Shown piece by piece: positions 32,816 through 45,305 of a stretch of DNA of 64,000 nucleotides. Under the pieces are notes generated by a model. It had not been told where the DNA came from. It did no database searches and saw nothing but the letters and a program-made list of their open reading frames with translations. Where the stretch lies: NCBI GenBank assembly GCA_019055375.1, contig JAHQIW010006039.1, positions 17,610 through 81,609 of the forward strand. The letters are read 5' to 3'. Every line of letters starts with the position of its first letter. Position 1 is the first letter of the stretch. This DNA is from Parelaphostrongylus tenuis. Its lineage: Eukaryota > Nematoda > Chromadorea > Rhabditida > Metastrongylidae. Position numbers and translations under genes: made by a program.

Positions 32816-35800
32816 CAATACACCTCATGATCGGATACATTCAATAATTTGCTGGTTAATGTACGCTTCCAGATTCGGAAGTCATCGGTACCGTCTCAAT
32901 GATTCAAGACGTTACACAAACTTGACAAGTGGTATTCAGAGCAAGCGTGTTGTCATGACGACGTGATGTGAATGGAGGACTCAACGAGGTCACACAGGCA
33001 GCCCTTAGAACTGCATAAGTCCTTCCAGAAAGCCCAAATTTCTCTACTCATCACTTCAACATCTCTTTGAAGATCTGATTACACTTTTCCAACAGTTCAG
33101 CCAACGAAGTCCATATACTACTTAGAACCACAGTTCATAGGTCCCGTCCAAGAATTCACTAAATTGATTTCGACCGTATATTTATTTAGTGTCATGTTCA
33201 ATTCGTAATTTTTCGTACTGATGTCACTAGTCAATTTAAGTCAAATTGATCTCACTCAAACATACCGGCTTTACAAATTGGAACGCCATGTGTTCAAGAT
33301 GGTATTGGTGGCGGTGACACTCGCTCGAATAGTGGGAGGGTGAAGAACACTGCATAGTGTCTGCTTTTTATTACCTACAAATCGCAGAATCTGAATGTGT
33401 TCCTAACAAATATTGTGCTTTGCTAACAGTGCTTTTTTTCTGCCATAAATCTAGTAACTGTTTTGAATAACAGTTTCAGAAGTTAAGATATGCTGAATCT
33501 CATCGACATGCTAGGAAATAGGAGTTTATAAAGCGAATGGCCCAGAACAAGACCTTTCTATTACTGATTAACGGTCATATTGAGTCAGCAGAGGTATGAA
33601 CAATAGTTTTCTCACATGATATTCCAAGCAATCCCTAATGAGACACAACTAAGTGTACGGATTTCGCTACACATACGACTGCACATTTCTGTCGAAATAT
33701 AAAGATTGCAGTAGGAAACTGCTCCTTAGGTTTGCAATCTCAAAAACCATATCTAGAAGCCTTATTGCTTTTTCGAGCTCTTTTCTTATATTATGGACCG
33801 CATAGTGGAACGACTACCTCAGGAATTTAGTGTGCTTCACTCTTACTTATATAGCAATTACTTTATTTTACACGATCCGCGATCACACTTTACTGTGCGA
33901 ATCCCAACACTTTCTCATTTCGATTTGTTTATTCCTCTACAAAGTTCTTTTGAACATTTAAGTATTACTTCGGTCGCTGCTAGGAGATATCCTTTTCTGT
34001 ACAAGTGTCGAAGAATGCTGAACGAAACAGTTCTCCTCGCAGTCTCAAAAGTCGTCGAATAAAAGCTTTTTTAGACGTTCAGTTGACTAATTGCAAGAGA
34101 GTGCTAGAAAAGGGGATCAAGTTAGAGTTCTGCTTATCATCGTTCTCCTTGATACACCGCATCACCAACGAGTGTACTACTCTGTCCACTCTCTCATCTT
34201 TGCTGATAATGGATTACGAAATCTACATTGATTTTGATGCGTATTTCGATTTCACGCTAGTGACACGATTTGAGTATTGGCCAGTCACACTGAAACTAGT
34301 TGGTTTTGAAAGGGCTCGAAGTAGACTTCCACTCTAGATACGTTCCTACTCTTCTTGGGTGCATCTTTTATAGTCGTAGGTAAACTTTTTTCTTTCATTT
34401 TATTTATTTAAATTGAAAATATTTCAAAAGTCATGGTGGGCTTTTTGTTGCTCTGCAGCTGACTGAAAGAGCTTTGAAACAGTTGTTCAGAATTTATGTT
34501 AAGATTAGATACACGCGTATGAGCATGTCTGTCCTAAAATATCCATGGGAATGTCGCCGATGTCACTTAAAGCAAAAGACGATTGATATCAGATTCTACC
34601 AACAAAAAAGTGCGCTCATCGAAGAACTGACAACTCAAAACAATAACCTACTGAAATGAAATGGATGAACCTTGACTCTAGCGATTCTCTGCTTCCGATG
34701 AAAGCGTTACGGAAAATCTAGTGTTATGAAAGAATTGGTGTTATGGCTCGTTATTCGTTGACTGTCGATAATTTCACGATAAGTGGAGTAATTAGAAATA
34801 CGAAGACTCAACAGATTCATAGGCCGTTTCATTTAATATCTTTTTGAGCGCATTAATACTACTTCTGTATCATTAACTTTTACGTGATCACACATCAAAT
34901 GTCTTCAAAACATCATCATTTCATGCATTGGATTCGTTTCCTCGCATCCACATACCACGAAGGTCTTCAAACTTTACGTGTGGATGTGACTATAGATATT
35001 TGGTCTTTCTCATGTACCCCATCAAGTGCTGCTCGAGTCACTTTCTAAAATCATGAATTAGCCGTGGCAGTGCGCTCTCGGGGCTTTATCACAGGCAGTC
35101 CCCAGCTTTTATCGATGGCGAGGAGAAAGCTGATGAAAGACAAGTTTGCGACAGGTTCCTGACCGTGATGGATGCGAGATCTAATGAGCGTCGCGCGAGA
35201 TTGAACTATACTGCAACTGTACTGAGCACCACCAAGAACTTCAGAAAAAAAAAACTTTTCGAGGACCAGAAAATAAACTTCAAGAAAAGTGTGACATGTA
35301 TAGGTGTCACGTCGTTGTGAAAGTGTTGAATTTGTTTTGAATTCTCAATTGAGCGAAAAAGTTGGTTTCAAAATTTCCAATACATGCAACGTTACCGTAA
35401 GCAAAATATCCTATTCTGTAAGATCTCGAGTGTTTAGCCGCCCAAGTCGCCGAAATAATTGCATTAGCGAAGAAAAGGGGCAGAAAATAAATTTATTAAG
35501 ATTCTAGAAAGACAATCAAGATCAGCTTAGAACAAAATATAGTGTCTTTTCGACACAGTTTTACCATCTGGATGTCATTCCACTTACTAAGAATTCGCAT
35601 TAATATTTCTAATTTTGGATGCATTGAAGACAATGAAACTCCTCGTAAACCGCGTTAAGAAATTCTTTTACAACATTATGGTTGATGATGCTGAGGTCGA
35701 AAGAACATATACTCATAAATAATATTCTACAAAATCGCTGCTGGAAGTTTAAGATGTGGATTAGTAAAAAATACCTTCCAATTAAGGAATTTCTACAGAT

Positions 35801-36115
35801 TAGACAACTAGAAATGTCGTTCTATTCCATAGACCAAATTGCAGTGCATCTCACTTTTCGTTTTTTGCATTGTGTAGTTGACTAATCGTTCTTTACCATC
35901 ATTTCTTTTGAAACAACACATCCATAAGACAGGCTATTACCAACACCATATTGAAAGGAAGAGGCCACTGTTACTTCTAACATTTAAAAATCAAACATCA
36001 AATACTTTTTCAAGTTCTGTTATGAGACTCCAACCCCATTCTACAAACCTAAAGAAAAGTTAGAGATCTAATGAATTTTGAGAAACTAGAAAGCAAGGTA
36101 TACAAGCGTTTTCAG
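32816..36115. other. Intergenic or 5' region of the B9-domain gene; no exon identified
   Basis: Several short ORFs (33793-34062, 34005-34337, 34474-34659, 35304-35507, 35682-35885) have no recognisable similarity. The missing first exon of the B9D1-like gene should lie here or further upstream. It should encode about 20 residues ending in phase 0 before a GT donor; I could not identify it. Confidence 0.4.
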
Positions 36116-39100
36116 TTTCCCGAAATTCCGTCACTATGTGTAAAGTTTTCCATGAGTTTCGGTCCCGACTGGAGTCACCTTTCCGGTGCTGTCGAAGGGT
36201 TGTCGGCCGTCTGCTATCGCGGTGATTCTCACCGATTCGTCCCAGATCTTACATTCACGGCTACCTTCTCGAGTACGAATCCGTTCAAGTGTAAGTTGAT
36301 CTTATATCATTTCGATGAAGTAATAAAGTAATTAAAGTACTTCACGCAATTCGGATAATCTCAGTTCAAAGATAACCTATAATTTTTACACATAAAGATA
36401 TTCAGCTCATACTTCCGCAACATCAATTTGTCTTTGTTGGAGGAACATGATGATCAACGACAATGTTTTTTTTTCTGTAAGCAGAACCTAATAGATTATC
36501 GTAAAGACTGACCTTTGCCTAAGCGTTTGTCAGAACTGGGCGGTTCAGTAATCTAGATGACATTTTCCATTCTTTTACCACCCCTTTATCGCAATCTACT
36601 GTGCGGATATCACCACTTCTTGCATTCAAGTTGTCTCCTCGCAATCAAAATAGCGAAGACTTGGAAGATTTCGCGCATTGTTTCAATTAGTGCTTGAGAA
36701 CTTCTTTTAGATTATCGGTCATATCAAATCTCTTTTACGATGTTGAAGATAGCCGAGCTAGGACGTTCCCACGTGATTGTAGACTAGGGGTTCCTAACGA
36801 GCGAACGCTCACGAAAACATATAAGACTAATTTCCTCACGCAGACCTTGTCGAATTGCTATCGTACTATGTAGATTTGCCTCAAACTCAGACTTGAGTAA
36901 TTAAACTGTTTATGACATATTCACAGCAATGATATAACAATAACAACGAACTAAAGACGATGAAGTTATAAAATTACGAAAATTACAACTTTTGATAGAC
37001 TGAGGTGGTTCAGTGATCATCATAGCCAATATTGTTAGTTTTATCCATACAGTAGTGATTAAGTGAAATGATATTGACAGAGTGATATTACATGCATAAT
37101 AGTTGGCTACAGCTACTACTATGTTAGAACCAATGGATATAAAAGTGAAAGCGACGAAGCGGAAGTGCAGAGAGTTCAAAGCTGAACAAGGTGGACCCTG
37201 CCTTACCAGAGCCGTAAGGGAACAAATAATCATGATCCATAGGAGTAATTCGCTGGGTGATCAGTTATGGTACAATGAGCTCGACTAGCGGATATGGATT
37301 ATTGACGAAGACCTAAGGGCGATATTCTACATGTTGAGCACAAGCTGTTCCGGATTTCAATGAGAAAAGAATTGTTAGGCGTCAAGACAAAAAAAAAGTT
37401 GAACCTATTTTCTTCGCTGTCCTCACAACTGGGGACAGTCCGACGGTCTGTAGTTGATTGTGATCCAATCGAGCACTGGCCCTCTAAATACAAATTCTGA
37501 AGGGAAAATCCATAGAAACGTCGTCAACTACTGCGACTAATTAGTACAGCAACACTCTCGCGTCCTCTCATAAGGATGAATTGCATGAAGAATACAAAAG
37601 TAATGAGCTGAGAGATTCAAAAAAAACAAGTAAGCTAAAAATTACCTTATGTAATATGACGAGCCAAGTGCTTCTCATTAAAAGCCTCACGCAACTGCTT
37701 GAAGGAAAATGGTCTAGTGTGAGAGAGAGCTTACGAAGTTGTGGGACTGGGCAGATTGTGCGAGGCGCGCGCTATCGCGCTGTTCTCCCCTCCTGAGCGA
37801 GGTAGCCAGAGATGCTGTTTGTCTCGATGATAGGACGAGCTATGACCTGAACAAATAAATATATAAGCACCTTAAGATCCTTACTGAAGTTGATGCTGGA
37901 CTGATACTCACCAAAGGTCCATTAACAATTCTATTCCCAATTAACAACCATGTTTATTTGTCGTTTTTGTTAACCGGTATCATCTCAACAAATCTCTTAG
38001 CTCCTGGGAGCACCGTTGAGACTTTCACAGCTCAGTACTGTTGCGCTCTCCATGCATCTCATTGGGAGGCATTCGTGACCTCCATAGTAGCGGAACTTTG
38101 TTGTGCACTTTGTTGATCTGCTCAGCGATTGGCGTCGGTAGAAATGTGATATCACCACCGATGACAACATCCGTCCACTTCAGTAACTTCGCACGACTAC
38201 ATTCACATCAGTGGCACACGTTCGACCATCATCTGTGGCAGGACGCTTTGCCGTCACATGTCGCCGTAGATAAAGCTGTCTCGTTCCTTGGATGGGATCA
38301 ATACAGATGCCCCTAATTATGGCTTCTGACGTGCACTCAGAGAATGACGTGGGTCATTGGAACGGTAGGGAGTTCAAATTGTGGCCCTTCAAATGCGAGG
38401 AAATTACTCGAGTAAACAGTGCACAATTTCAAGCCGTAATGGATGAAATAACCATGATTGATAGGAATGATGAGGTGAATGATTAACCATAGTACGATGG
38501 GCCATAGGAGTGAATTGCAGAAGTAGAATGATGGAGGTGGGCGGGGCGTGGTTAGAGACAAAGAAGCAGAGAGCTCACGAGAGAGTGCGCGACTGAACAT
38601 AGTGCAAGACGCGACGCGACGCGACGCGTGCGGGTTTTCCCGCCGTCATCGGCATGGTTCCGTTTGAAATTTGGCACGCTGCCAAACCATGCCAAAACTG
38701 CAGTAATGGCAAAAGGATGGAGAGCTTTCGGACGAGTTTCTCTGTATACGAACTTTTCAGAGGCTTTATAGATCACAAAAGATTTATTCTTTTTACTTAA
38801 CCACTTATAGCGGTGGTATGATGTTATAAATGTATACCACAATATGTAGAGCGATGCGCAAAACTTTCGCGTCAGGCGGGACTAGAACCCGCACCTCACT
38901 CTTTCCGGGAATGCATCTATCCTATGCGCTATAGCATAGAAAGAGCGATGTATAAGATGGGCGTCAGTAGTGTAACGGATAGAGCACGCATTCCCGGAAG
39001 GAGTGTGGTGCGGGTTCTAGTCCCGCCTCACGCGAAAGTTTTGCACATCGCTCTACACCTATACGTTTTTAGAGGTTTATTCATTGAGCAACGTTTCACT

Positions 39101-42100
39101 CACCAGTGTGTTTGTGATCTACAATCGCAAAGTGCACTATGGAGGAAGTTTACGTTTGTGACCTTGAAAAAGAATTCTAACTTCTAAAATCGTAATCAAA
39201 GTCTTCAAAAGTGGGACACTGCCACGATGCTTTTTTTTAGGGCCGCAATTGGTACTTTCATGCTTTGGCAGTGATCTTCTGGGCCGTGATGTTATCCGTG
39301 GATACGGTGCTCTTCCAATACCAACAATCCCTGGAAGGTATACTTGTTTTTGATTTCATTTGGAACGATTTTCTTTAAATTAAAATCGCTGGAGCGCCGT
39401 GGCCAATCGGTTGTAAAGCTCGTCGCGGCTCCTGCGGGCCAAACCCACCCCCGACACTCTCTGGCAGTTAACAACAACGCCCTATGGAGCGCCACAGCCA
39501 GGCTATCCCCGAGATTGCAAAGAGACTCGCCCAACCAGCATTCTAAGGCGCTCAAGAAGAAAACGAAAAAGGATAAATGCTAGAAGTTGTGAAATGCGGA
39601 CAGTGAAAAACACTCTGTGAGGACGGCTTAATAAAGTATCTTGAAAGTTCGAAATCATAGCTTTATGCTATTACGAATACTTTCCTTATGTAGCACAATT
39701 CTGGATGTGCCGTTTAAAACACGCTTGGTATCTGATATAATCGTGCGTCTCGGGATTTAATTGTCTCGTCTCACAAATTCTTTCATCTTTGCGGAGGCGT
39801 GAAATCAATTTAAAAATTGTTTGTTATGAACTAAATATGCATACGATCACCTTCGGCCCCGCGTGCGCCTCGACAAGCATTGTAACCACTCAACCACGGC
39901 TCTATTTTTTCTACGAATTTCAACAATCTATATTTATCTAGTGTTGTTGTTGAAGCAATTCCTTACTCAATTCGAAGTGAAAAAACCCATTACTAGATTG
40001 TGTAATGTAATATGCCCATCAAAGAATTTTGAACTCATTATGTTTCCAGTCACATCCGCGTTGTACCATGCTTTGTTCCTGAGGCATCGTCGAGTTATCA
40101 AAAATTTGTTGGAATCATTAATGGAAGAAGACCGGAATTTCTCGACCCTGCCCATGTTGCGAAGCCAGACGCTCGCCACGGTTCGTTCCGTCTATCGCAT
40201 CCCTGGAAACTTCTCATTTATTGGTTGTTTTTTATGAATTTTATGAATTATATTCTATGCAACAAGGGTGTTGATTGGTCGTCTGGTGCTGGGTGACTGT
40301 TATAATTGATGTTTAACGTATACTATTTCAGAGAAACAGTAGAGACCAAGTTTTTTGAGAAATTTGTTCATTGTTTTCCGAAAAGATTCAATGCTTTGGA
40401 ATTAATCTCAATATTTAAGAAAAGGTGCAGAGCTCCTCATATTCCATGTCACTATCAATTCGCAGACGTAAAAGGTGGCGAAATAGGGTGTTCTGAAGGA
40501 ATAGTCGTTTTCTTCAGGAAAGCGTTTAAAAGATGATGGACTATGATGAAGGAAGTTACGTCAGTTGCTGAAAGATGAATGGTCGCTTATGCACCAATTT
40601 CATAAAATGTCAGTCACGCATAGTTTAATCCAAATCAACAATGATATTACCACATTCACATTCCTTAATTCTTTTCAAAAAGCGCCCTACCCAATTGTTT
40701 TCATCATTATCAAAACTCCTGTTGGTAAGGAAAACAATTTCGTCCAAAACTTTACCTTCTTTTAGCCAACACTTGATAAAATTTCTCAGCGTACACTTAA
40801 TATCGTGATGAAGGTACTGTTGATTGAATACGGAAACTACGACAACAATACCTATCAACATATTTTGAGCCTTTCGTGACGTATGCTATGGTACTAATAT
40901 ACAACAAGAGACGTGTTTCATTACAGCCTCGTCAGTTGCACGGTGCTTTTCGGTTCAAACAGTTCCGCGGGAAGATATCCCCTAAATACGGGAGGCAATG
41001 CCGAAATTTCTACATGCGCCGCTGAATGACAAAATCACCCAACGGGCAGTGTTTTACGTTTCTTTTCTACTGTTTCTGAGACTTCACTCAAAACAATGCA
41101 ATCTGGTAACATATTATGAAACTTTCATGTCTGTTATGACAGCTGACCGAAGCAAAAGGCAGCACCATGCAACTGACGAGGCAGTAATGCTAAAACACGT
41201 GTTTTGCACTGTATAAGTGCCATGACAGACCTAATGAAAAGCTCAAAATATGTTATTAGATCATATTGTTCTGAGCGAGACCTCAAAAACAGTAGAAAGA
41301 ATGGTGTGGAGAAAACCATTTATCGATTAGAACCATCGAGAATACTGCATATTGAGATCATTGCGCTTCGTCCAATTTGTGTATCAACACGTGACGCTGA
41401 AAGCAGTACGTTCTTTCATACATGTGCCAGCGCACTAACATGAATCACGTGTGGTGTAGACATTTTGGCTGACATAATCCTACACGACTCATTTCTCTTG
41501 TTACTTACTTCACTGTACGAAGCTTTCTGCAGGAGTTTGTGCCTTAGTTATTGCGAGTTTAGTAATGAACAGCAATGTGTTAACACATTCCGGGCAACGC
41601 GTATTTCCGTTGGATTGGAGTAAGAATTCTCTACGCACTCTTTTCAATGTTTATTTTCTGCAATACCTAGACAAAGACGCAAAGAACTGGTTTCTGGGCA
41701 AGACTGCAAGAACATGTGAGTTGCCTTGCAACTCTCATTGTTTTCAAAAGATGAAGAACATCGTCAATGAATCATCGAAGGATTTTTCGGTGTTTTTTTC
41801 TTGCGCCTGTTTGATAACTGTGTCCATTTGGCTTCACACCGGATAGAAAGGATATGTCGCCCCAATGGTGTGTCATGTTGGAGCGGTCATACTATCTCGT
41901 TAGTGTGAAAGCGCACATCTCGCTCGCTCTCGACTCAAAAGAGTCAGAGGTATCCTCGTCAAATTCTTAATTGAGTTCTAACATCAGCACCTCTCGTCAC
42001 TTCTTATCGACGCATCACCAGTACGAAACAAGCAGAACCGTTTCACAGCATTGCAAAAGGAAGTCGTTTGCACATTAACAGTTCATTCCGCACTATGTTT

Positions 42101-42679
42101 GCTGAGAAGATCTTTACTCAAGCCGTGTTTACCTGGAACATGACTTTGGACATAGGGCAACCATATCACCAAACGAGTTTTCATCAAAAAGACAGATTTT
42201 GACGATTGATTTTGTGTAAATTACTTAACGAGTTTTTATGGACCACATCTGGTGTACTAAGTCTGATAAGATAACCCTCAAATGAATGTCGAAACACGAC
42301 AATATTCTTTGTTGCAAAGGAAATTGCGGGAATCATCATGCATACAGACCAAATGCAGCTACATTCGTTCTAGCCTTGAAATGTTGAATCAACGGAATAT
42401 TCCCTTCATGTCCTATTCAGCAAGTGCATTGCAACAGATGTGGTTGTAAGCGTTATTGAAGTTGTTTCACCTCATCAGCTTATCGTCCTCGTTATTTTGA
42501 TGAAATAATGAACAATTTAGCAACTAGAGTATCCACTCAAGGAAAAGTGACGATTCGAGTGGACGTTGTTTTGAAGGACATCAAAAAGTTCGACTTCCAA
42601 ATAGTACCCAGGAGAGGATCAACTTCTTATGAAGCGCCTGTGACAGACCTGTCAAAATTAACGTTAAAAAAAACAAAGT
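36116..42679 (+). CDS. mksr-1: B9-domain protein, B9D1/MKSR-1 family (four exons found; 5' exon missing, 3' end uncertain)
   Basis: B9D1 proteins belong to the MKS module of the ciliary transition zone; in nematodes cilia occur only on sensory neurons. Exons are 36116-36290, 39241-39337, 40050-40180 and 42521-42679, with phases matching at every junction. Each matches successive parts of the B9 domain. Exon one gives FPEIPSLCVKF, SFGPDWSHLSG and FSSTNPFK. The next completes the Trp of WPQLVL and adds LLGRDVIRGYGALPIPTIPG. The third gives VVPCFVPEASS and INGRRPEFLDP. The last gives TRVSTQGKVTIRVDVVLKDI. Acceptors are TTTTCAG, TTTTTTTAG, TTTCCAG and CAATTTAG; the donor at 40181 (GTTCGT) is weak. 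The last exon ends at a strong GTAAGT or reads on to TAA at 42721-42723, giving about 202 codons from exon one. An ATG at 36071 in frame could be an alternative start. No stop interrupts the exons. Confidence 0.9.
37085..38500. other. Intron of the B9D1-like gene with a low-similarity repeated segment
   Basis: Segments near 37205-37275 and 38440-38500 look related (GAACAAATAATCATGATCCA against GAAATAACCATGATTGATAG, followed by GTTATGGTACAATG and ACCATAGTACGATG). ORFs here are intronic and unsupported. Confidence 0.3.
38784..39062. repeat. SINE family C palindromic pair in a B9D1 intron
   Basis: The left arm (38784-38937, minus) includes the reversed family tail (TTCTTTTTACTTAACCAC, GCGGTGGTATGATG). 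The right arm is plus, 38950-39062. They mirror each other from GTAGAGCGATGCGCAAAACT to AGTTTTGCACATCGCTCTAC. In the right arm, 38961-39033 folds as a 73-nt cloverleaf: acceptor GCGTCAG with CTCACGC (one mismatch), D-stem GTGT/GCAC, anticodon stem CATTC/GAGTG with loop CCGGAAG, and T-arm GCGGGTTCTAGTCCCGC. Position 33 is C instead of U, which argues against a functional tRNA. Only a few bases of unique spacer separate the arms. Confidence 0.85.
39388..39645 (+). repeat. SINE family B copy, full length, in a B9D1 intron
   Basis: The tRNA-like head is GCGCCGTGGCCAATCGGTTG. The body follows with ACACTCTCTGGCAGTTAACA, CCTATGGAGCGCCACAGCCA, GGCTATCCCCGAGATTGCAA, CGCTCAAGAAGAAAACGAAA and a TTAATAAAGT end. 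Confidence 0.8.
40895..41315. repeat. Foldback family 1 copy with inverted terminal repeats, in a B9D1 intron
   Basis: The left inner arm at 41050-41140 (TTTCTACTGTTTCTGAGACT) is the inverted partner of 41205-41312 (GCGAGACCTCAAAAACAGTA). An outer pair, 40918-40962 (CAGCCTCGTCAGTTGCACGG) and 41135-41190 (CACCATGCAACTGACGAGGC), is also inverted. There is no coding capacity. Confidence 0.65.
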
Positions 42680-42814
42680 GTAAGTGTATCATTATTAGGT
42701 TCAAGCTACATATTTCATCTTAATCCTGTAAAAAGCCAATTAAGTCCATAATATAAAGCATATATAATACTTACAAAGTCATGTAAGGTTTTAAATCGGT
42801 AGAGCTGAGGAGAT

Positions 42815-43425
42815 ATCAGGCTGGCAATTAGGTTTTGTTGCGCCAAAAAAACTTTTTTTCAACAAAACGGTTTATCAACCACTAACAAATAAACATCTCT
42901 AATCAATATACGCACCAATGGAATCAATAATGTTGTCAAGTTTTTGCTAATTTCTCGATGCCTCGACGATACAATCCTGGCGTTTTGTAGCGAAACACTC
43001 AAACACGTGCTTAATCACATCAGCAAATTTGGCCAAGCGTTTTCCTGCGAAGGAATGTTGCTACGATTGGAGAGACTTCAGTCACTTGGAGCAGCATGTA
43101 GGCTATACGATGGATGAATTAAACGATCCCACCCTAAATCTCCAATCTTTTGCAATGTCGGACGCGCTATATATGGACGAGCGTTGTCTTGACGCCGTTT
43201 CAATATAGCTGTCGCAGCCGATTTTGAAGTGTTATTGTAGCTATTACGAAACTTTCTGAACTATTTTTGTGTAGTTCGTAGACCGACCACCCTGTGGTTA
43301 GGTGCTCTACATAGGTTTTGCACCCTTTCGGTTGCAGAATGACCAAAGAAACTCAGGCAAGAGCGTTTACGAATTTGAGTTTTGAAACATTCATTCTAAA
43401 GAAATAGTAGAAGAAAGTTCTTTAC
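42815..43425 (-). mobile_element. Second mariner lineage, decayed transposase 3' half with terminal repeat
   Basis: Reading the minus strand, a mariner transposase C-terminal half is visible but broken by frameshifts and stops. QDNARPYIARPTLQKIGDLG keeps the second catalytic Asp. HPSYSLHAAPSD shows the third Asp position changed to His. The end resembles the family's SIGAYID-type terminus. The terminal inverted repeat is at about 42820-42865 (TTAGGTTTTGTTGCGCCAAA). It differs from the Hsmar1-like elements at the two window ends. The other end of the element was not located. Confidence 0.75.
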
Positions 43426-45255
43426 AGTTGCAAAAAAGAAAATGGGTCGTATAATATATTCAAAATCTCGAGATCACGAGCTTTTGAATGACATAATACA
43501 GCAAGAAAGGACCAAGAAAAAAAAACTATTGTGAATAAGTAAAAATAATAAAGAAATAGGAAAAATCTTAGTTGCCAACCTAATAATCGTGACTATACAG
43601 TAGTGATATTTAGCACCATACTGAACACAAAATAACTTTCGCCTTTTGCGAATACTATCACAATCTCTTTTTCAAGTATATTTCTTTGCAAGAATCAGAT
43701 CCACAAAAGTAAGTGCGTAAATGGAATGAAAAATTGATAGTAGGTTTCCTTTTCGAAAAGACTATTGTGAAAGAAGAAGCCTCTTCTCTTTCAGAAAAGA
43801 ACTGAGAACCAATCATTGTTGAGCCCAGTGCAAAGTGAGGACAATGTGGGATACGCATCACCAACCCAGCCTTCCGAGAATATGCCGCAACCATTGCCAA
43901 AGCTCGAGGATTAAATCGAGAAAATTGTGAATGCTCTACTTCTACTCTGTATATAAATAAATTTGAAAGGATTTTTCAATTCACTACGTTTGTAAATCTA
44001 ATTTCTTTTTATCCCAAGTTAAAACAGCAATGAAAACACGTTTCTATCTATGCAAGATTAGATATCTATGCTCTCTATATGTCGCATAATCGCCTTGGAT
44101 CACCAGAACACAAGGCAAAATAGTATGATAAGAAGTTCTAAGTCATGTATGCGACTTTGTTTCCTCTGTTCGGAAAAGTGTTGAACGGCATATGAGAAAA
44201 TTTGGCCGCCAGTGTGAGTTATCAAAAAGCAATCGATGAAACAGTCTATTAAGAAGCGAAATCTATAGAAGGATCTTAAGTACTCAAGAAGTCATCCGTT
44301 GGATAGTGGCTAACGATTTAACCCATCACATAGGGTAAGGAGAACGTCAAGGAGATCGCTATCTAGGTAATTCATTGTGTAACGTTTGTTTGTAAAAGTA
44401 CAAATGCATTCAAACTAAAAGTGCTCTGATACTAATCAAAGAATACTAGGTGATGCATTCATATCAAAAGAAAAAGTCATTCGATGATGATGAATCTCTG
44501 AAAGACTCGACAAAATGCAATAAAGTGCGAAAGAAAGGCGCATTAGTCTGTTTTGTTTAACAAGGATAGCAGAACAATGAAGTAACACAAACATCCTTAA
44601 CAAACAAAGATACTGGCTTTTCTTTCCTGTCAGTTATCCACTTTTGTACTTCTTCCCACTGCCGACGGCAAAATTCATTCATGGGCTTAAATCAACTTTT
44701 CCTTTTCAAGCTAAACGTAAGAGAAAAATCCCTTGCTCGTTTGTCAGCCGATGAAGACCAATCACCTCGGATTGTTAGACACTGCTAAACAGTCTATTTG
44801 AATGCATTAAACGTTGCGCATTAAGAAGAAAGCTTGCGATTGTTGCAGAAAGCAATAATCGCATGCTTTCTTCTCCATACTTCTTGTAAGAGCATGATGT
44901 CATCAAGAACAAGCACATCTTAGAACGATAGAAAAAATGATTGCCTAACCTGCTACGAATGAGAAACTACAAACTTAATTGCAGAGTAATACATGAAACT
45001 TTTGGAGTTTTACACTAGAAATCGAGTTTCGGTATACCAAGTAAAATTATGCTGGAAATACTACTGTCATAGTGATGTTAATATGAAAAAGTTGTCTAAA
45101 AATTAAATTGTAAATAATCTCTTCAATTGACGATTCACAGAAAATCAGTCACTGCTGTGGGGTGTTCTGGTTGATGAAATGATATCTAAAACGCGTCTAA
45201 CGCTGATATGGAGTTCGTTTTACTTAGAGGGTCCGCTAAGAGCAAGCCTATAGCA
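43426..45255. other. No recognisable feature
   Basis: AT-rich, no supported exons or repeats; short ORFs only. Confidence 0.45.
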
Positions 45256-45261
45256 AAAATC

Positions 45262-45305
45262 ACCATTACTCTGATGCTTAATGCTCTGACGAAGGTGGTG
45301 GCGCC
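45262..45305 (+). ncRNA. Degenerate hammerhead-like motif of PLE type
   Basis: GCTCTGACGAAGGTGGTGGC, then GCCAAAACGTTAGTC. It has a CTGACGA core and a GC-rich stem, but AAAAC stands where GAAAC is expected. There is no PLE coding sequence beside it, so it is probably an orphan 3' end. Confidence 0.4.

Noticed and set aside
36116..36331. B9-like frame at 36071-36331 as a self-contained 86-codon gene
   Set aside because: A TTTTCAG acceptor precedes the homologous part, a GTAAGT donor ends it, and downstream exons continue the B9 domain in phase.
38961..39033. Functional tRNA gene with anticodon GGA
   Set aside because: The cloverleaf is good, but U33 is replaced by C, a Ser tRNA should have a long variable arm, and the unit is part of a repeated SINE palindrome.
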